This document shows, in pieces, positions 18,761 to 27,040 of a DNA stretch of 64,000 nucleotides. Source of the DNA: Leptospira sp. WS4.C2 (GTDB lineage Bacteria > Spirochaetota > Leptospiria > Leptospirales > Leptospiraceae); assembly GCF_040833985.1 (NCBI RefSeq), contig NZ_CP162139.1:3258501-3322500 (forward strand). The letters are read 5' to 3'. The notes beneath the pieces are model-generated. The model had not been told where the DNA came from, made no database searches, and was given only the letters and a program-made list of their open reading frames with translations. A program made the position numbers and the translations under genes. Position 1 is the stretch's first letter. Each line of letters opens with the position of its first letter.

Positions 18761-19410
18761 ATCGCCTTGCGGAATTATTGGAATCATTCAAAAAGTCTAT
18801 TAAACAAAATAAAGAACGTTTATTCCATATTTGTTTGATTGGTAGTTTGTTTGTCCATACCGCAACTTACGCTGGTTATAAGATTAGCCAATTACGTGGT
18901 GATGAAGTAATCGAAGAATCAAACTTCGAAGATGTGGATGTTAGTTTTGAAGAAATTCCTCCTGAACTCATTGGTGGAACCTCCTCTCCAGCCCCGATCG
19001 AAAAACAGGAATGGGTGGAAGGAAGTAACAAAGACAAAGCCGATGAACCAGACAACTCAGACATCAACCCAAACCAACTATCGGGCAATGGAACGGACAA
19101 AGACGGATACCTTTTCTCTTTCAATGGAGATAAAATGCCTACTGCCATCATTGACTTTGACTTGAAGGAATACTTTCCACCTCAAGCAAAAGCAGCCAAT
19201 ATTGTTGAAAAACAAGTTGTACTTCTCGTTCAAGTAAATGAAGATGGAAGTCTCCAATCAGCAAAAATTGTTTCTGGTCGAGCCGGTTATGGCTTTGAAG
19301 AGGCAGCTATGAAACTCATCAAACGAGTTCGATTTAGCCCTGGTTACGTGCAAGGACAACCAAAAAAGATGGCGCATAGACTTCCTATTTTATTTTCCTT
19401 AGAAGATTAA
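18757..19410 (+). CDS. tonB: TonB family energy transducer
   Basis: 217 aa: a short cytoplasmic start, one membrane helix at about 25-45, an acidic and Pro/Asn-rich periplasmic linker (about 50-125) and a C-terminal TonB domain (about 140-215, with VEKQVVLLVQVNEDGSL, FEEAAMKLIKRVRFSPG and the closing beta strand). The linker is acidic, unlike the Lys/Pro-rich linker of E. coli TonB. It overlaps exbD by 4 bp. It should physically link the ExbBD motor to the nearby receptor. Confidence 0.92.
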   Translation: MNRLAELLESFKKSIKQNKERLFHICLIGSLFVHTATYAGYKISQLRGDEVIEESNFEDVDVSFEEIPPELIGGTSSPAPIEKQEWVEGSNKDKADEPDNSDINPNQLSGNGTDKDGYLFSFNGDKMPTAIIDFDLKEYFPPQAKAANIVEKQVVLLVQVNEDGSLQSAKIVSGRAGYGFEEAAMKLIKRVRFSPGYVQGQPKKMAHRLPILFSLED

Positions 19411-19420
19411 GACAAGTTTT

Positions 19421-21337
19421 ATGGAACCTTATTGGAGCAGATTTTTAGAAAGACCAACTCTATCCATCTGCCTCCTCTCTCTCGTTTTTACAATCTCTTT
19501 AACTTCTTATGCTTATTCCATATTAAAACCCACCGATAGTTCTTTAGCAGAATATTACCTAGCAGAAAATACAGAATATTTTGTCGGAGATATACCGACC
19601 GATGATAATGGTACGATTGACTTTCAAAAAATGCATAAAGTCTATTGGGAATCCATTTTCGGTTGGATTAATGATTCAGAACTCCAACGCATCACCGATT
19701 CAGAATTTATTTGGTTAAGATCCAAAGCATTTCGAAATCAAAAAGTAAAAGAAGATTTATATTTTTTATTAGAACATGGAGGTTTAAATATAGAGATTTT
19801 TAATGAATATGGAGAATCTATTTTTAAATACGGGGAATTTTTAGAACAGGAACGACTCCCCAATATATTCCAATCAAAATTTGATTGGGTCAAAATTCCA
19901 AATGATGATTCAAAGTATTACTATTTACGATTGTATCATAAAAAAGGAATCCTCTTTCTTATCTCTATTGTTGAAAATTTAGTAGGTAAACAAACTGCGT
20001 TATACCGCGAGATAGCTTTAAAGAATCTAACATCTATATTCTTTCATTCCTTCTTCTTAATGATAGGAATCATCTGCGCTCTCGTTTATTTTATTGAATT
20101 CAAAAAACAATACAATATCCTTCTGGATTTTTCTGCCTTTTCCTTGTGTTTCGGACTACTTGGACTCACATCGAATGTACTCATTCGTTATCTTTTTACC
20201 AATTCAGAAACATTATTTATACTCACAACAATAGCATCCAATTTTGTTTTTATACCTATGTTATCAGGTGTTCGACGTCTTTTCGGAAGTGGAAGTTATA
20301 GAGTCCTCGATATATTAATTTATATAGATGTATTGATTTGTACGTTGACCACCATTTTAGTTTTTTCCCTACCTTTCTTTGACGTTTCACATACATTGCT
20401 TATTAGTAGCAGAAGTTTTTTTATTCTATTTAATCTCATCAACATACTTGGGCCAATTTACATTACCTTTGAAGCTTGGAAAAAAGGAAATCCTGAGGCA
20501 TTTGGACATTTTATCGGTTTTAGTGTTACACTCTTCCTAGTAATTTTAGAAATTTTCCTAGCAATCAAATCTAATGATAACTCCACAAACAAAGTAGTTC
20601 TTTGGGGTGTTTTATTTGGCGTTATCTCTCAAGGTTTCGCTTTGGAACGAACGATATTTGCCAACAGACAAAAAGCACAATTGTATAAAGAAGATTTGTT
20701 AAAAGCAGAAAAATCACTTAAAGAAAGTCAACTCAAAACTCTACAAACAAAGATGAGTCCACATTATTTATTCAATTCGCTAAATACAATCCATGCTCTT
20801 CATAAAATTAAACCTGAGTTAATTGGCGACGCAATCCTAAGTCTTGCCAATAATTATAGATTCATTTCAGATAGAACCGATAGAGATTGGATTCCCTTCG
20901 AAGAAGAATGGAATTTTTTAGAAGATTACCTGCATTTACAAAAACTTAGATTTTATGACACAGTCCAAATAGATTTCAAAAAATCTGGCGACTTTTCTTC
21001 GGTAATACTTCCTCCACTTCTTTTGCAACCTATTATCGAAAACTCTTTTAAACATGGCTTTCGCGGATCTGTGGGAGAACAGTTCCAATTGTTCATTCAT
21101 GCAAAAATGGTTCGTGATTCTGTTTTTAGTTTCGTTGTGTACGACAATGGGATAGGTATTCCCGAGGAACTACTTTCGGATAAAACAAAACTATTAGAAA
21201 GATCTTTAGGAAATATAAAAGAAAGATTAAAAAATCTTTATTCAGAATTTAGTTTCGAAGTGACTAGAAATTATCCTGAAGGTGCAAGGACTCAAATCGA
21301 AATCATACTTACATCTAGAGTTCCGCAAGTTCTCTGA
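19421..21337 (+). CDS. LytS/YehU-type membrane sensor histidine kinase
   Basis: Sensor kinase of 638 aa. An N-terminal membrane anchor (about 15-35), an extracytoplasmic domain of about 150 aa, then a multi-helix membrane domain (about 205-415, 7TMR-DISM-like), a coiled coil, and a His_kinase domain with His448 in KMSPHYLFNSLN. The ATPase motifs are QPIIENSFKHGF, DNGIGIP and GNIKERLKNLY. This family partners LytTR regulators; the only LytTR regulator in the window is at 12768, at the start of the same run of genes. It starts 10 bp after tonB and its end overlaps the convergent SCO1 gene by 23 bp. Confidence 0.9.
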   Translation: MEPYWSRFLERPTLSICLLSLVFTISLTSYAYSILKPTDSSLAEYYLAENTEYFVGDIPTDDNGTIDFQKMHKVYWESIFGWINDSELQRITDSEFIWLRSKAFRNQKVKEDLYFLLEHGGLNIEIFNEYGESIFKYGEFLEQERLPNIFQSKFDWVKIPNDDSKYYYLRLYHKKGILFLISIVENLVGKQTALYREIALKNLTSIFFHSFFLMIGIICALVYFIEFKKQYNILLDFSAFSLCFGLLGLTSNVLIRYLFTNSETLFILTTIASNFVFIPMLSGVRRLFGSGSYRVLDILIYIDVLICTLTTILVFSLPFFDVSHTLLISSRSFFILFNLINILGPIYITFEAWKKGNPEAFGHFIGFSVTLFLVILEIFLAIKSNDNSTNKVVLWGVLFGVISQGFALERTIFANRQKAQLYKEDLLKAEKSLKESQLKTLQTKMSPHYLFNSLNTIHALHKIKPELIGDAILSLANNYRFISDRTDRDWIPFEEEWNFLEDYLHLQKLRFYDTVQIDFKKSGDFSSVILPPLLLQPIIENSFKHGFRGSVGEQFQLFIHAKMVRDSVFSFVVYDNGIGIPEELLSDKTKLLERSLGNIKERLKNLYSEFSFEVTRNYPEGARTQIEIILTSRVPQVL

Positions 21338-21881
21338 GTTTTGTCGCTAAGGCATTGGCAGAAACTCCGCCAGGAAAATTTGCAATTGTATTGAGATCTT
21401 CATCCAATACATAAATAAAATTAGAATGATTTATTCTATAACTATTTCCCTCACCCACTTTTTCTCTCACAATTCCAAAGAGTTCGGTGAGTTTGGTTAG
21501 AGACTCTGCATGGGGAGAAAGTGCAGTTAAATTTTTTCCTGGAAAATTCTGTATATAGTTTTTCAGAGTCGCAGGAGAATCCCTCTCTGGATCCAACGTT
21601 ACAAATACAAACCGAAAGCGATTCGATTTTTCACCGAGTATCAATGAGGCTCTACCAAAATTAGTCAATGCGAGCGGGCACATATCGGGGCAATGGGAAA
21701 ACCCAAAGTACAAAACAGATTTTTTTTCAGACCAAAACTTCGGTTCGAGCAATCTTCCATCTGGTTTTACAAAGGATAGATGTTTCCACTCCTCTTTGAT
21801 TTTATCTTCTTTCGTTTTACAAAAAGACAAAGAACCGAACACTAATAGAATACATACTAATGTTATACGGCTACGATCCAA
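21315..21881 (-). CDS. SCO1/SenC family copper-binding lipoprotein
   Basis: 188-aa thioredoxin-fold copper chaperone. Lipobox SLSFC with Cys21. Copper ligands are all present: Cys64 and Cys68 in FSHCPDMCPL and His150 in INHSNFIYVL. Family members deliver copper to the CuA site of cytochrome oxidase or act as thiol redox proteins. The start overlaps the end of the multicopper oxidase gene by 19 bp, so they are translationally coupled. It is the last gene of the four-gene copper cluster. Confidence 0.92.
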   Translation of the reverse strand: MDRSRITLVCILLVFGSLSFCKTKEDKIKEEWKHLSFVKPDGRLLEPKFWSEKKSVLYFGFSHCPDMCPLALTNFGRASLILGEKSNRFRFVFVTLDPERDSPATLKNYIQNFPGKNLTALSPHAESLTKLTELFGIVREKVGEGNSYRINHSNFIYVLDEDLNTIANFPGGVSANALATKLRELAEL

Positions 21882-22924
21882 CCCATTCCTCCATTTTCTG
21901 CCATATGTGTTTGGTGCGGATGAAACATATACCGACCTTTTTTCTTCAGTACAAACTCAATGACAACTCGTTCTGTTTGGCCGATGGTCACAACATCAGA
22001 ATGTCCGTCAGGAACAATACTTCCCAAACTTCGAATGATATCAAAAGTCTGAGCATGTAAATGAAAGGTAATGATAGGCTCTCTTTCCATCATATTTTGA
22101 ATATAAAAACGGACCCTTTCCCCTACGGGAACTTTCATAGGATATCGATCATAAATCCCTGCAATTCCATTCCAAGTATAATAATCGTTTTTACCCTTTC
22201 CTTTGGTATCCCATCCAGAAAATGTCAGAACAAATTCATGGGCAGGTTTTCTTTTGATTGGTGGATCCACAAGCAGAGCACCATACAACCCTTTGGCGGT
22301 ATGTACCATGAGCGGTGGAACATGGCAGTGGTAAGGATGAAGGCCAATAGGTCCTGCTTCGATTTGATAAGTCCTTTCACCGAAGGCCGGAATCGGCTCC
22401 CATCCATCTTCTAGAGGATCATGAGTTCCATGAAAGTGCAAAGAATGAGGATCCGGGCTAGAATTTTTTACATGGATGCGAAGAGTATCCCCCAAATTGG
22501 CACGAAGAACAGGACCAGGAACCAGTCCATCAAAGGTCCATGCCGGATAGTTAACATTATGAGCAATATTCATACTCAAAGGAAAAAGATTTAATTTAAA
22601 ATCTTTTACTTTTTGATTCGTATTTTTATAGTTAGGCGGGTAGTAAAATCTTTCGGTATACTCCTCTTTAATAAAAAAAGGTGGATGGGCCATACTCCCG
22701 TAAGTATTTGTCCCCCGTAAACTACCGCCAGCTCCAATCGAGTTTTGGTAATTATCACTAACAGTAGGAGTGGTCACCACTCCAAAGTTAGTTGCAACGG
22801 ATGGATCAGAAGGTCCACAAATTTCCTCAGAGTTTCGTGAATTGAATTTGATAGATCCAAAAAGCGATCCCACAAATCCCATAACACCGAATCCGATAGT
22901 TGTTAAAAAACTCTTCCGATCCAT
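21863..22924 (-). CDS. Two-domain multicopper oxidase
   Basis: Exported cupredoxin-type oxidase of 353 aa, about the length of two-domain enzymes (laccase-like or NirK-like) rather than three-domain ones. Putative Tat-like start DRKSFL (RK rather than RR). Copper-binding motifs: H163-F-H165, H199-C200-H201 with H208, H288-L-H290 and H335-P-H337 with H340 and M347. A type 1 Cys is present only in domain 1 (Cys200); in domain 2 the equivalent position is Pro. That pattern fits a type B two-domain enzyme. The substrate (metal, phenol or nitrite) is unclear. It lies between a small membrane protein and SCO1 on the same strand. Confidence 0.85.
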   Translation of the reverse strand: MDRKSFLTTIGFGVMGFVGSLFGSIKFNSRNSEEICGPSDPSVATNFGVVTTPTVSDNYQNSIGAGGSLRGTNTYGSMAHPPFFIKEEYTERFYYPPNYKNTNQKVKDFKLNLFPLSMNIAHNVNYPAWTFDGLVPGPVLRANLGDTLRIHVKNSSPDPHSLHFHGTHDPLEDGWEPIPAFGERTYQIEAGPIGLHPYHCHVPPLMVHTAKGLYGALLVDPPIKRKPAHEFVLTFSGWDTKGKGKNDYYTWNGIAGIYDRYPMKVPVGERVRFYIQNMMEREPIITFHLHAQTFDIIRSLGSIVPDGHSDVVTIGQTERVVIEFVLKKKGRYMFHPHQTHMAENGGMGWIVAV

Positions 22925-22943
22925 ATTAATACTCTCTTAAATC

Positions 22944-23255
22944 TTAGATGTGAGAAATTAAACTGAGTATCCAAACGAGAATCAAAACTCCAAGACCACC
23001 TCCGACGGCGATTTGTTTGAATTTTTTTTCGTATTCGGTATCAGCAACCAGTAAATACATCGCAGGCCCAACAACTGGAATCACCAAAATCACAAGGGAC
23101 CAAATGATTTGTTTTGTTGTATCCATTCCTTTTTGTTTAGAAAGGCCAAAGAGCGCCAACGGTGCCCAAACCATTGTTAAAACAAAAGGAAGGTAATATG
23201 CGTAAGATCCAATAAAATATGTCCAAAAACCTGGGTTTGCAAAAGTTGTTTCCAT
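22944..23255 (-). CDS. Small three-helix membrane protein, PLDc_N-like
   Basis: 103 aa with three hydrophobic helices (about 15-37, 47-68, 82-101) and a polar loop. The middle and third helices (IIWSLVILVIPVVGPAMYLL) align well by eye with the C-terminus of the next upstream gene product (YYFWLILLVPFIGSLIYLY). Both look like the phospholipase D-nuclease N-terminal (PLDc_N) membrane domain, which has no enzyme activity. The SD AGGAG precedes the ATG. A membrane scaffold role for the copper proteins is an inference. Confidence 0.75.
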   Translation of the reverse strand: METTFANPGFWTYFIGSYAYYLPFVLTMVWAPLALFGLSKQKGMDTTKQIIWSLVILVIPVVGPAMYLLVADTEYEKKFKQIAVGGGLGVLILVWILSLISHI

Positions 23256-23270
23256 AAATAAACTCCTATA

Positions 23271-25244
23271 TTAAGTTACAGACGGTTCCGTTACCGCCGT
23301 CATCGCATAACCGGCATAAGCCAGAATGGTAAAGAAAAGTAAAATACCACCGATCACTACTGTGTTTCGAACGGCTTTTGAAATTTTTGATTCTTTGGAA
23401 TACAAATAGATCAAAGATCCTATAAACGGAACCAGTAAAATCAGCCAAAAGTAATAATCCAACTTGGAACTTTTCGCTGAGAATCGATCCAAAATGGCGA
23501 GGCCTGTCCAAGCTGCAAAAATAGCAAATGGTAACAAATATCCCATTATATGGAAATACCATGTTTTTAAAGTGCCTGGAAAATGAACTCTCCAGCCCGA
23601 TGTGTACATTTTGTTCGTTGCAGAATCAAATTCAGCTTGGCTGAGTTTCGGTAGTTCCGCTGTCGTTATCAAACCTTTGTTTGCTTCAAAAACATCGTGA
23701 GCAGGAACAACATTCGCCAAACTTTCTTTAGGCATATTTATTTGAGAAGCTGGTATTGGTTGGTTTTGGTAAGAACCAAGTACAAACTCCCGAAGGTTTG
23801 CCTGAACAAATAAAGCTAACAATCCAATGCTAGAGGACATATCTCCCGTGTGAGGATAACGAATGCCTGTACAAGATTGAAGGGTTTCGAGTAGTGGTGG
23901 GCTCGACACTCCATAAGAGTTTCCTTCAAAGCAGTTTCCCACATTCACAGGTCCGCTGAGAGCAATATCTCCCCTACCTGAATGATATACCTTATTGTTT
24001 CTTACGACGTTGTTATTGGAGATCCAAATATTTTCGTCGATATTCATGGTAACTAGAATCCCGTAGTTGTTATGGTTAAAAACTAAATTGTCTTCCACAA
24101 CATTTTCTAAGGCTCCAAGTAATGCGATACCATTTCCAATCGATGGATATTCTAACTTTTTGGAAGGAGCATTGGTATTGTTATTATCATAAACAATATT
24201 TTTCTTTACCACAATTTGTTTCTGTGGAGGAAGTAACTCCCGATCCAATGTATTTGGTCCTATACCCAATTGGTTTTTTCTCCAAATAGAAGATAAAAGG
24301 TATAAGTTTCCACTGGAGTTGGTCCCGGAATATCCAAGGGCATTGTTCTCAGAAATCACATCATTGATAATCGCATTACATGGATTACACTGACCAATAT
24401 AGAATCCAGAGTCAGGAGATCCAGAAGCATAGGAATGTTCCATTAGTCCATCAACTGAATCGAAGGCGTAAATTCCATAGTCTCCGTTATTGTAAGCTGT
24501 TAAATACGAGCCGCGGTATCCTTTGACACCAGTCCAATACACACCATTGAGTGTTGCATTTCTTGTTGTTAGGTTTTCTACGGCAACTCCGTCTGCTCCC
24601 ACAACCATGATTCCATTTCCGCGAAGGAATTCACCATCGATAATGGTTTCATTGCGGTCTTCTCCACGAATCACAATCGAAGGAGTTGTCACAGTCACCT
24701 CTTCTTTGTAAATCCCTTTGGCAACAAGAACTAAGTCGCCAGGAGAAGCCGCATCCACTGCATTCTGAATCGTTTTATACTGCGAAGGAACTTTACGAGT
24801 GACCCCTGACCATTTTTTGGAAATTTTAGATTTAGCAATGTTCGTCTGCGGATTGTAAGTTGCATTTCCAATCACAGCAACACCTGTCATTCCGATTTTA
24901 CCATCGGGTGAGGCATGGAAAGAACAGAAATAAGGAAAGACACCTTCTTCTGGAAAGAACACATCCGTATGTGCACCACGAAACATAGCCAAATTACCAA
25001 ATGTTTTCTCTGTAGACCAATCTTTGGTGATAGAGATAGCATTGTGAGGGTTGTTTCCTTCGTTCACAAATCGAATCTTTCCGCCCTTGAAGGTTCGAAT
25101 GACTGGCGGGTGAAAGGCATTGTCCATCATGGTAACGTGGACGAACGCCGAATTGGCAGGATCTTCTGAACTGCAATGATTCATACCAAGTGTTATGAAT
25201 ACGGCAATTGAGATTCCTAATAAAATCTTTTTGGTCTGTTTCAT
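23271..25244 (-). CDS. Fusion: cupredoxin + NosD-like beta-helix + C-terminal membrane domain
   Basis: Lipoprotein of 657 aa with three parts. (1) After lipobox Cys24 (LGMNHC), a plastocyanin-like domain (about 33-128) with type 1 copper ligands His67, Cys107, His110 and Met119 (FPYFCSFH...GKIGM). (2) A right-handed parallel beta-helix (about 145-490) of the CASH/NosD type, with repeated short strands and Asn-rich turns. (3) Three membrane helices (about 560-655) resembling the next gene's product. NosD is a maturation factor for the copper enzyme nitrous oxide reductase; no nosZ is in the window. First gene of the copper operon; a consensus-like promoter lies just upstream. Confidence 0.85.
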   Translation of the reverse strand: MKQTKKILLGISIAVFITLGMNHCSSEDPANSAFVHVTMMDNAFHPPVIRTFKGGKIRFVNEGNNPHNAISITKDWSTEKTFGNLAMFRGAHTDVFFPEEGVFPYFCSFHASPDGKIGMTGVAVIGNATYNPQTNIAKSKISKKWSGVTRKVPSQYKTIQNAVDAASPGDLVLVAKGIYKEEVTVTTPSIVIRGEDRNETIIDGEFLRGNGIMVVGADGVAVENLTTRNATLNGVYWTGVKGYRGSYLTAYNNGDYGIYAFDSVDGLMEHSYASGSPDSGFYIGQCNPCNAIINDVISENNALGYSGTNSSGNLYLLSSIWRKNQLGIGPNTLDRELLPPQKQIVVKKNIVYDNNNTNAPSKKLEYPSIGNGIALLGALENVVEDNLVFNHNNYGILVTMNIDENIWISNNNVVRNNKVYHSGRGDIALSGPVNVGNCFEGNSYGVSSPPLLETLQSCTGIRYPHTGDMSSSIGLLALFVQANLREFVLGSYQNQPIPASQINMPKESLANVVPAHDVFEANKGLITTAELPKLSQAEFDSATNKMYTSGWRVHFPGTLKTWYFHIMGYLLPFAIFAAWTGLAILDRFSAKSSKLDYYFWLILLVPFIGSLIYLYSKESKISKAVRNTVVIGGILLFFTILAYAGYAMTAVTEPSVT

Positions 25245-25285
25245 CGGTCTTTCCCAGAATATGAGGATTCCCTCACATTTGGAGA

Positions 25286-25314
25286 ATTTTACATCTGTGT
25301 TAAAACTTTGTCAA
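25286..25314 (-). promoter_or_regulatory. Predicted promoter of the copper cluster
   Basis: On the minus strand, -35 TTGACA (25314-25309), 17-bp spacer, -10 TAAAAT (25291-25286), about 40 bp before the fusion gene start. Two TGTTAAA direct repeats (25298-25304 and 25315-25321 on the plus strand) flank or overlap the -35 and could be part of a binding site for the adjacent TetR regulator. Confidence 0.65.
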
Positions 25315-25321
25315 TGTTAAA

Positions 25322-25948
25322 TCAAAGGAAGGAGGAAAAATATACGAACAAAAGATTCTTAAGTTCCGCGATCACTGCCTTCTTTTCAGTCGGTTTTCCC
25401 TTTCTTTGGGCAATTTTGAATACAGAATCCACCGTTTCCACAATCATCAGTGCACGGTAGTAAGCTTGTTTTTTCTCAACTTTGGGAAACAAATGGAGAA
25501 TTACTTTTTCGGCCAGTGATTTTGCAAATCGTTCATTACTTTCAATATCCAATTGCAACAATGCTTGATTAGTGTAGAGAATCGAATTGATCAAACGATA
25601 TCCTTTGACTTCATTTAAGGCTCGTTCAAACGATTGAAGAGTAAATTCAATGAAATCTGGAGAAAACTTTTTTTTCTTTTTTAATTCTTCATCTAAAAGT
25701 TTGAAAAAATGATCGTGAAGGATAAAATAACACGATTCTGCATGGGAATAAATTATGGATTCTTTGTTAGGGAAAAATTGATAGATGGAACCTACAGAAA
25801 TACCACTTTTCTCGGCAATTAAATCCGTAGTCAAATCATCATACCCAACGTCACCTAACAACTCAATGGCGGTATCAACTATTTTTTGATACCGTTCGAT
25901 AGAGCGTTTCTGTTGAGGAATTTTTCTTGGATTTAGTTTTATATTCAT
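25322..25948 (-). CDS. TetR/AcrR family regulator heading the copper cluster
   Basis: 208 aa with an N-terminal TetR HTH (about 15-62: TAIELLGDVGYDDLTTDLIA, SVGSIYQFFPNKESII) and a helical ligand domain. It starts with a basic tail (KLNPRKIPQQKRS). It is transcribed in the same direction as the copper genes, with its stop 77 bp before the fusion gene start; a separate promoter lies in that gap. It probably controls the cluster; the inducer is unknown. Not a CueR- or CsoR-type copper sensor, so copper may not be the direct signal. Confidence 0.85.
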   Translation of the reverse strand: MNIKLNPRKIPQQKRSIERYQKIVDTAIELLGDVGYDDLTTDLIAEKSGISVGSIYQFFPNKESIIYSHAESCYFILHDHFFKLLDEELKKKKKFSPDFIEFTLQSFERALNEVKGYRLINSILYTNQALLQLDIESNERFAKSLAEKVILHLFPKVEKKQAYYRALMIVETVDSVFKIAQRKGKPTEKKAVIAELKNLLFVYFSSFL

Positions 25949-26049
25949 TCCGATTGAAATCCCAAAATAACAATTGCAAACTTACTTAAAGTCACGATAA
26001 GCTAACCAAAAATAGTCTGAAAAAGTTTTTAAATTATAAATTTTAAAAT

Positions 26050-26991
26050 TTACCAACTTCCGGAACTACCTCCTCCTCCAAAACTCCCACCACCCCCACT
26101 AAATCCACCAGACCTCGAACTTCCTCCGCTGCTTGACCAACCTCCGCCACCACTAGAACTGCGATAGGATCCCCCAAAGACCCCTTTTTTCATTCTCTTT
26201 CGACCATGCGGGGTCAAAAGATGGTATAACTTATACAAGCCGATTCCAATCGCATAAGTTAAAAATACAGAAGCCCCAATATTTGCACCATGGATGGCAG
26301 TGGGGAATATACTCCAAAATGGAAATAAAAAGAAATAAACTAGCCAACCAACATAAGGTGCGTTAGCTGCTACATAAGTAAAGATTCCTAATATTATTAA
26401 AACAAAAACAGAAACAAAGATTTTCACTTGATAAGGGATTTCCTCTTGACCCGATCCTATTTCCCCTAAAAAAGACAAAGGACCTAAGTGAGAATAGTCT
26501 TCCGGTATGGGGGCTGTATAGGAACCCTCAATTGCATCAATAATTGCATTCACACCATTTTGAATTCCAGATACAAAGTCTCCCTTTTTAAAATAGGGTT
26601 TAATTTCGTTTTCAATGATATGATGACACAAAATATCTGTTAAACTTCCCTCTAATCCATATCCGACTTCAATTCTTAATTTCCGGTCATTCAGGGCTAT
26701 TAACAATAATACACCATTGTCTTTTTTCTTTTGTCCTAGTTTCCATTCTTCAGCAACTTTAATTGAGTATTCTTCTATACCTTCCCCCTCGAGAGAAGGA
26801 ACCACAAGAACGACAATTTGATTACTAGTTTTACTTTCATGGTCTTTGAGTTGTTTTTCTAACGCAGAAACAAAACCAGGGTCCAAAGTCCAAGTTTCAT
26901 CAACGACTCTGCCTGATAAAGTGGGAACATCTTTTGCTTGGATAAGAATGGGAAAAAAGAAAAGAAGGGAAAAAACCAATATCCTCTGCAT
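26050..26991 (-). CDS. TPM-domain membrane protein (YgcG family)
   Basis: 313 aa: signal peptide about 1-19, TPM domain about 25-155 (VDETWTLDPGFVSALEKQL, RKLRIEVGYGLEGSLTD), two membrane segments at about 190-260, then a Gly/Ser-rich tail (GGGGSFGGGGSSGSW). Family members are poorly characterised envelope proteins, some linked to photosystem repair or stress. The start codon sits in the loop of a long hairpin (26972-27008) that looks like the terminator of the preceding gene, and no Shine-Dalgarno is visible. The start could instead be a TTG four codons later. Confidence 0.8.
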   Translation of the reverse strand: MQRILVFSLLFFFPILIQAKDVPTLSGRVVDETWTLDPGFVSALEKQLKDHESKTSNQIVVLVVPSLEGEGIEEYSIKVAEEWKLGQKKKDNGVLLLIALNDRKLRIEVGYGLEGSLTDILCHHIIENEIKPYFKKGDFVSGIQNGVNAIIDAIEGSYTAPIPEDYSHLGPLSFLGEIGSGQEEIPYQVKIFVSVFVLIILGIFTYVAANAPYVGWLVYFFLFPFWSIFPTAIHGANIGASVFLTYAIGIGLYKLYHLLTPHGRKRMKKGVFGGSYRSSSGGGGWSSSGGSSRSGGFSGGGGSFGGGGSSGSW

Positions 26992-27008
26992 ACAAGGATA
27001 TTGGTTTT
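26972..27008 (-). terminator. Intrinsic terminator of the SulP gene, overlapping the next start codon
   Basis: Perfect 14-bp arms AAAACCAATATCCT / AGGATATTGGTTTT with a 9-nt loop. In the minus direction the stem is followed directly by a T run (GGTTTTTTCCC), the form of a Rho-independent terminator, 33 bp after the SulP stop. The ATG of the downstream TPM gene lies in the loop. Confidence 0.7.
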
Positions 27009-27040
27009 AAAACGCTAAGTTACAAGAATTTTTTTATAGG

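Noticed and set aside
21315..25948. Nitrous oxide reductase (nos) cluster
   Set aside because: There is a NosD-like domain but no nosZ, nosF, nosY or nosL in the window.
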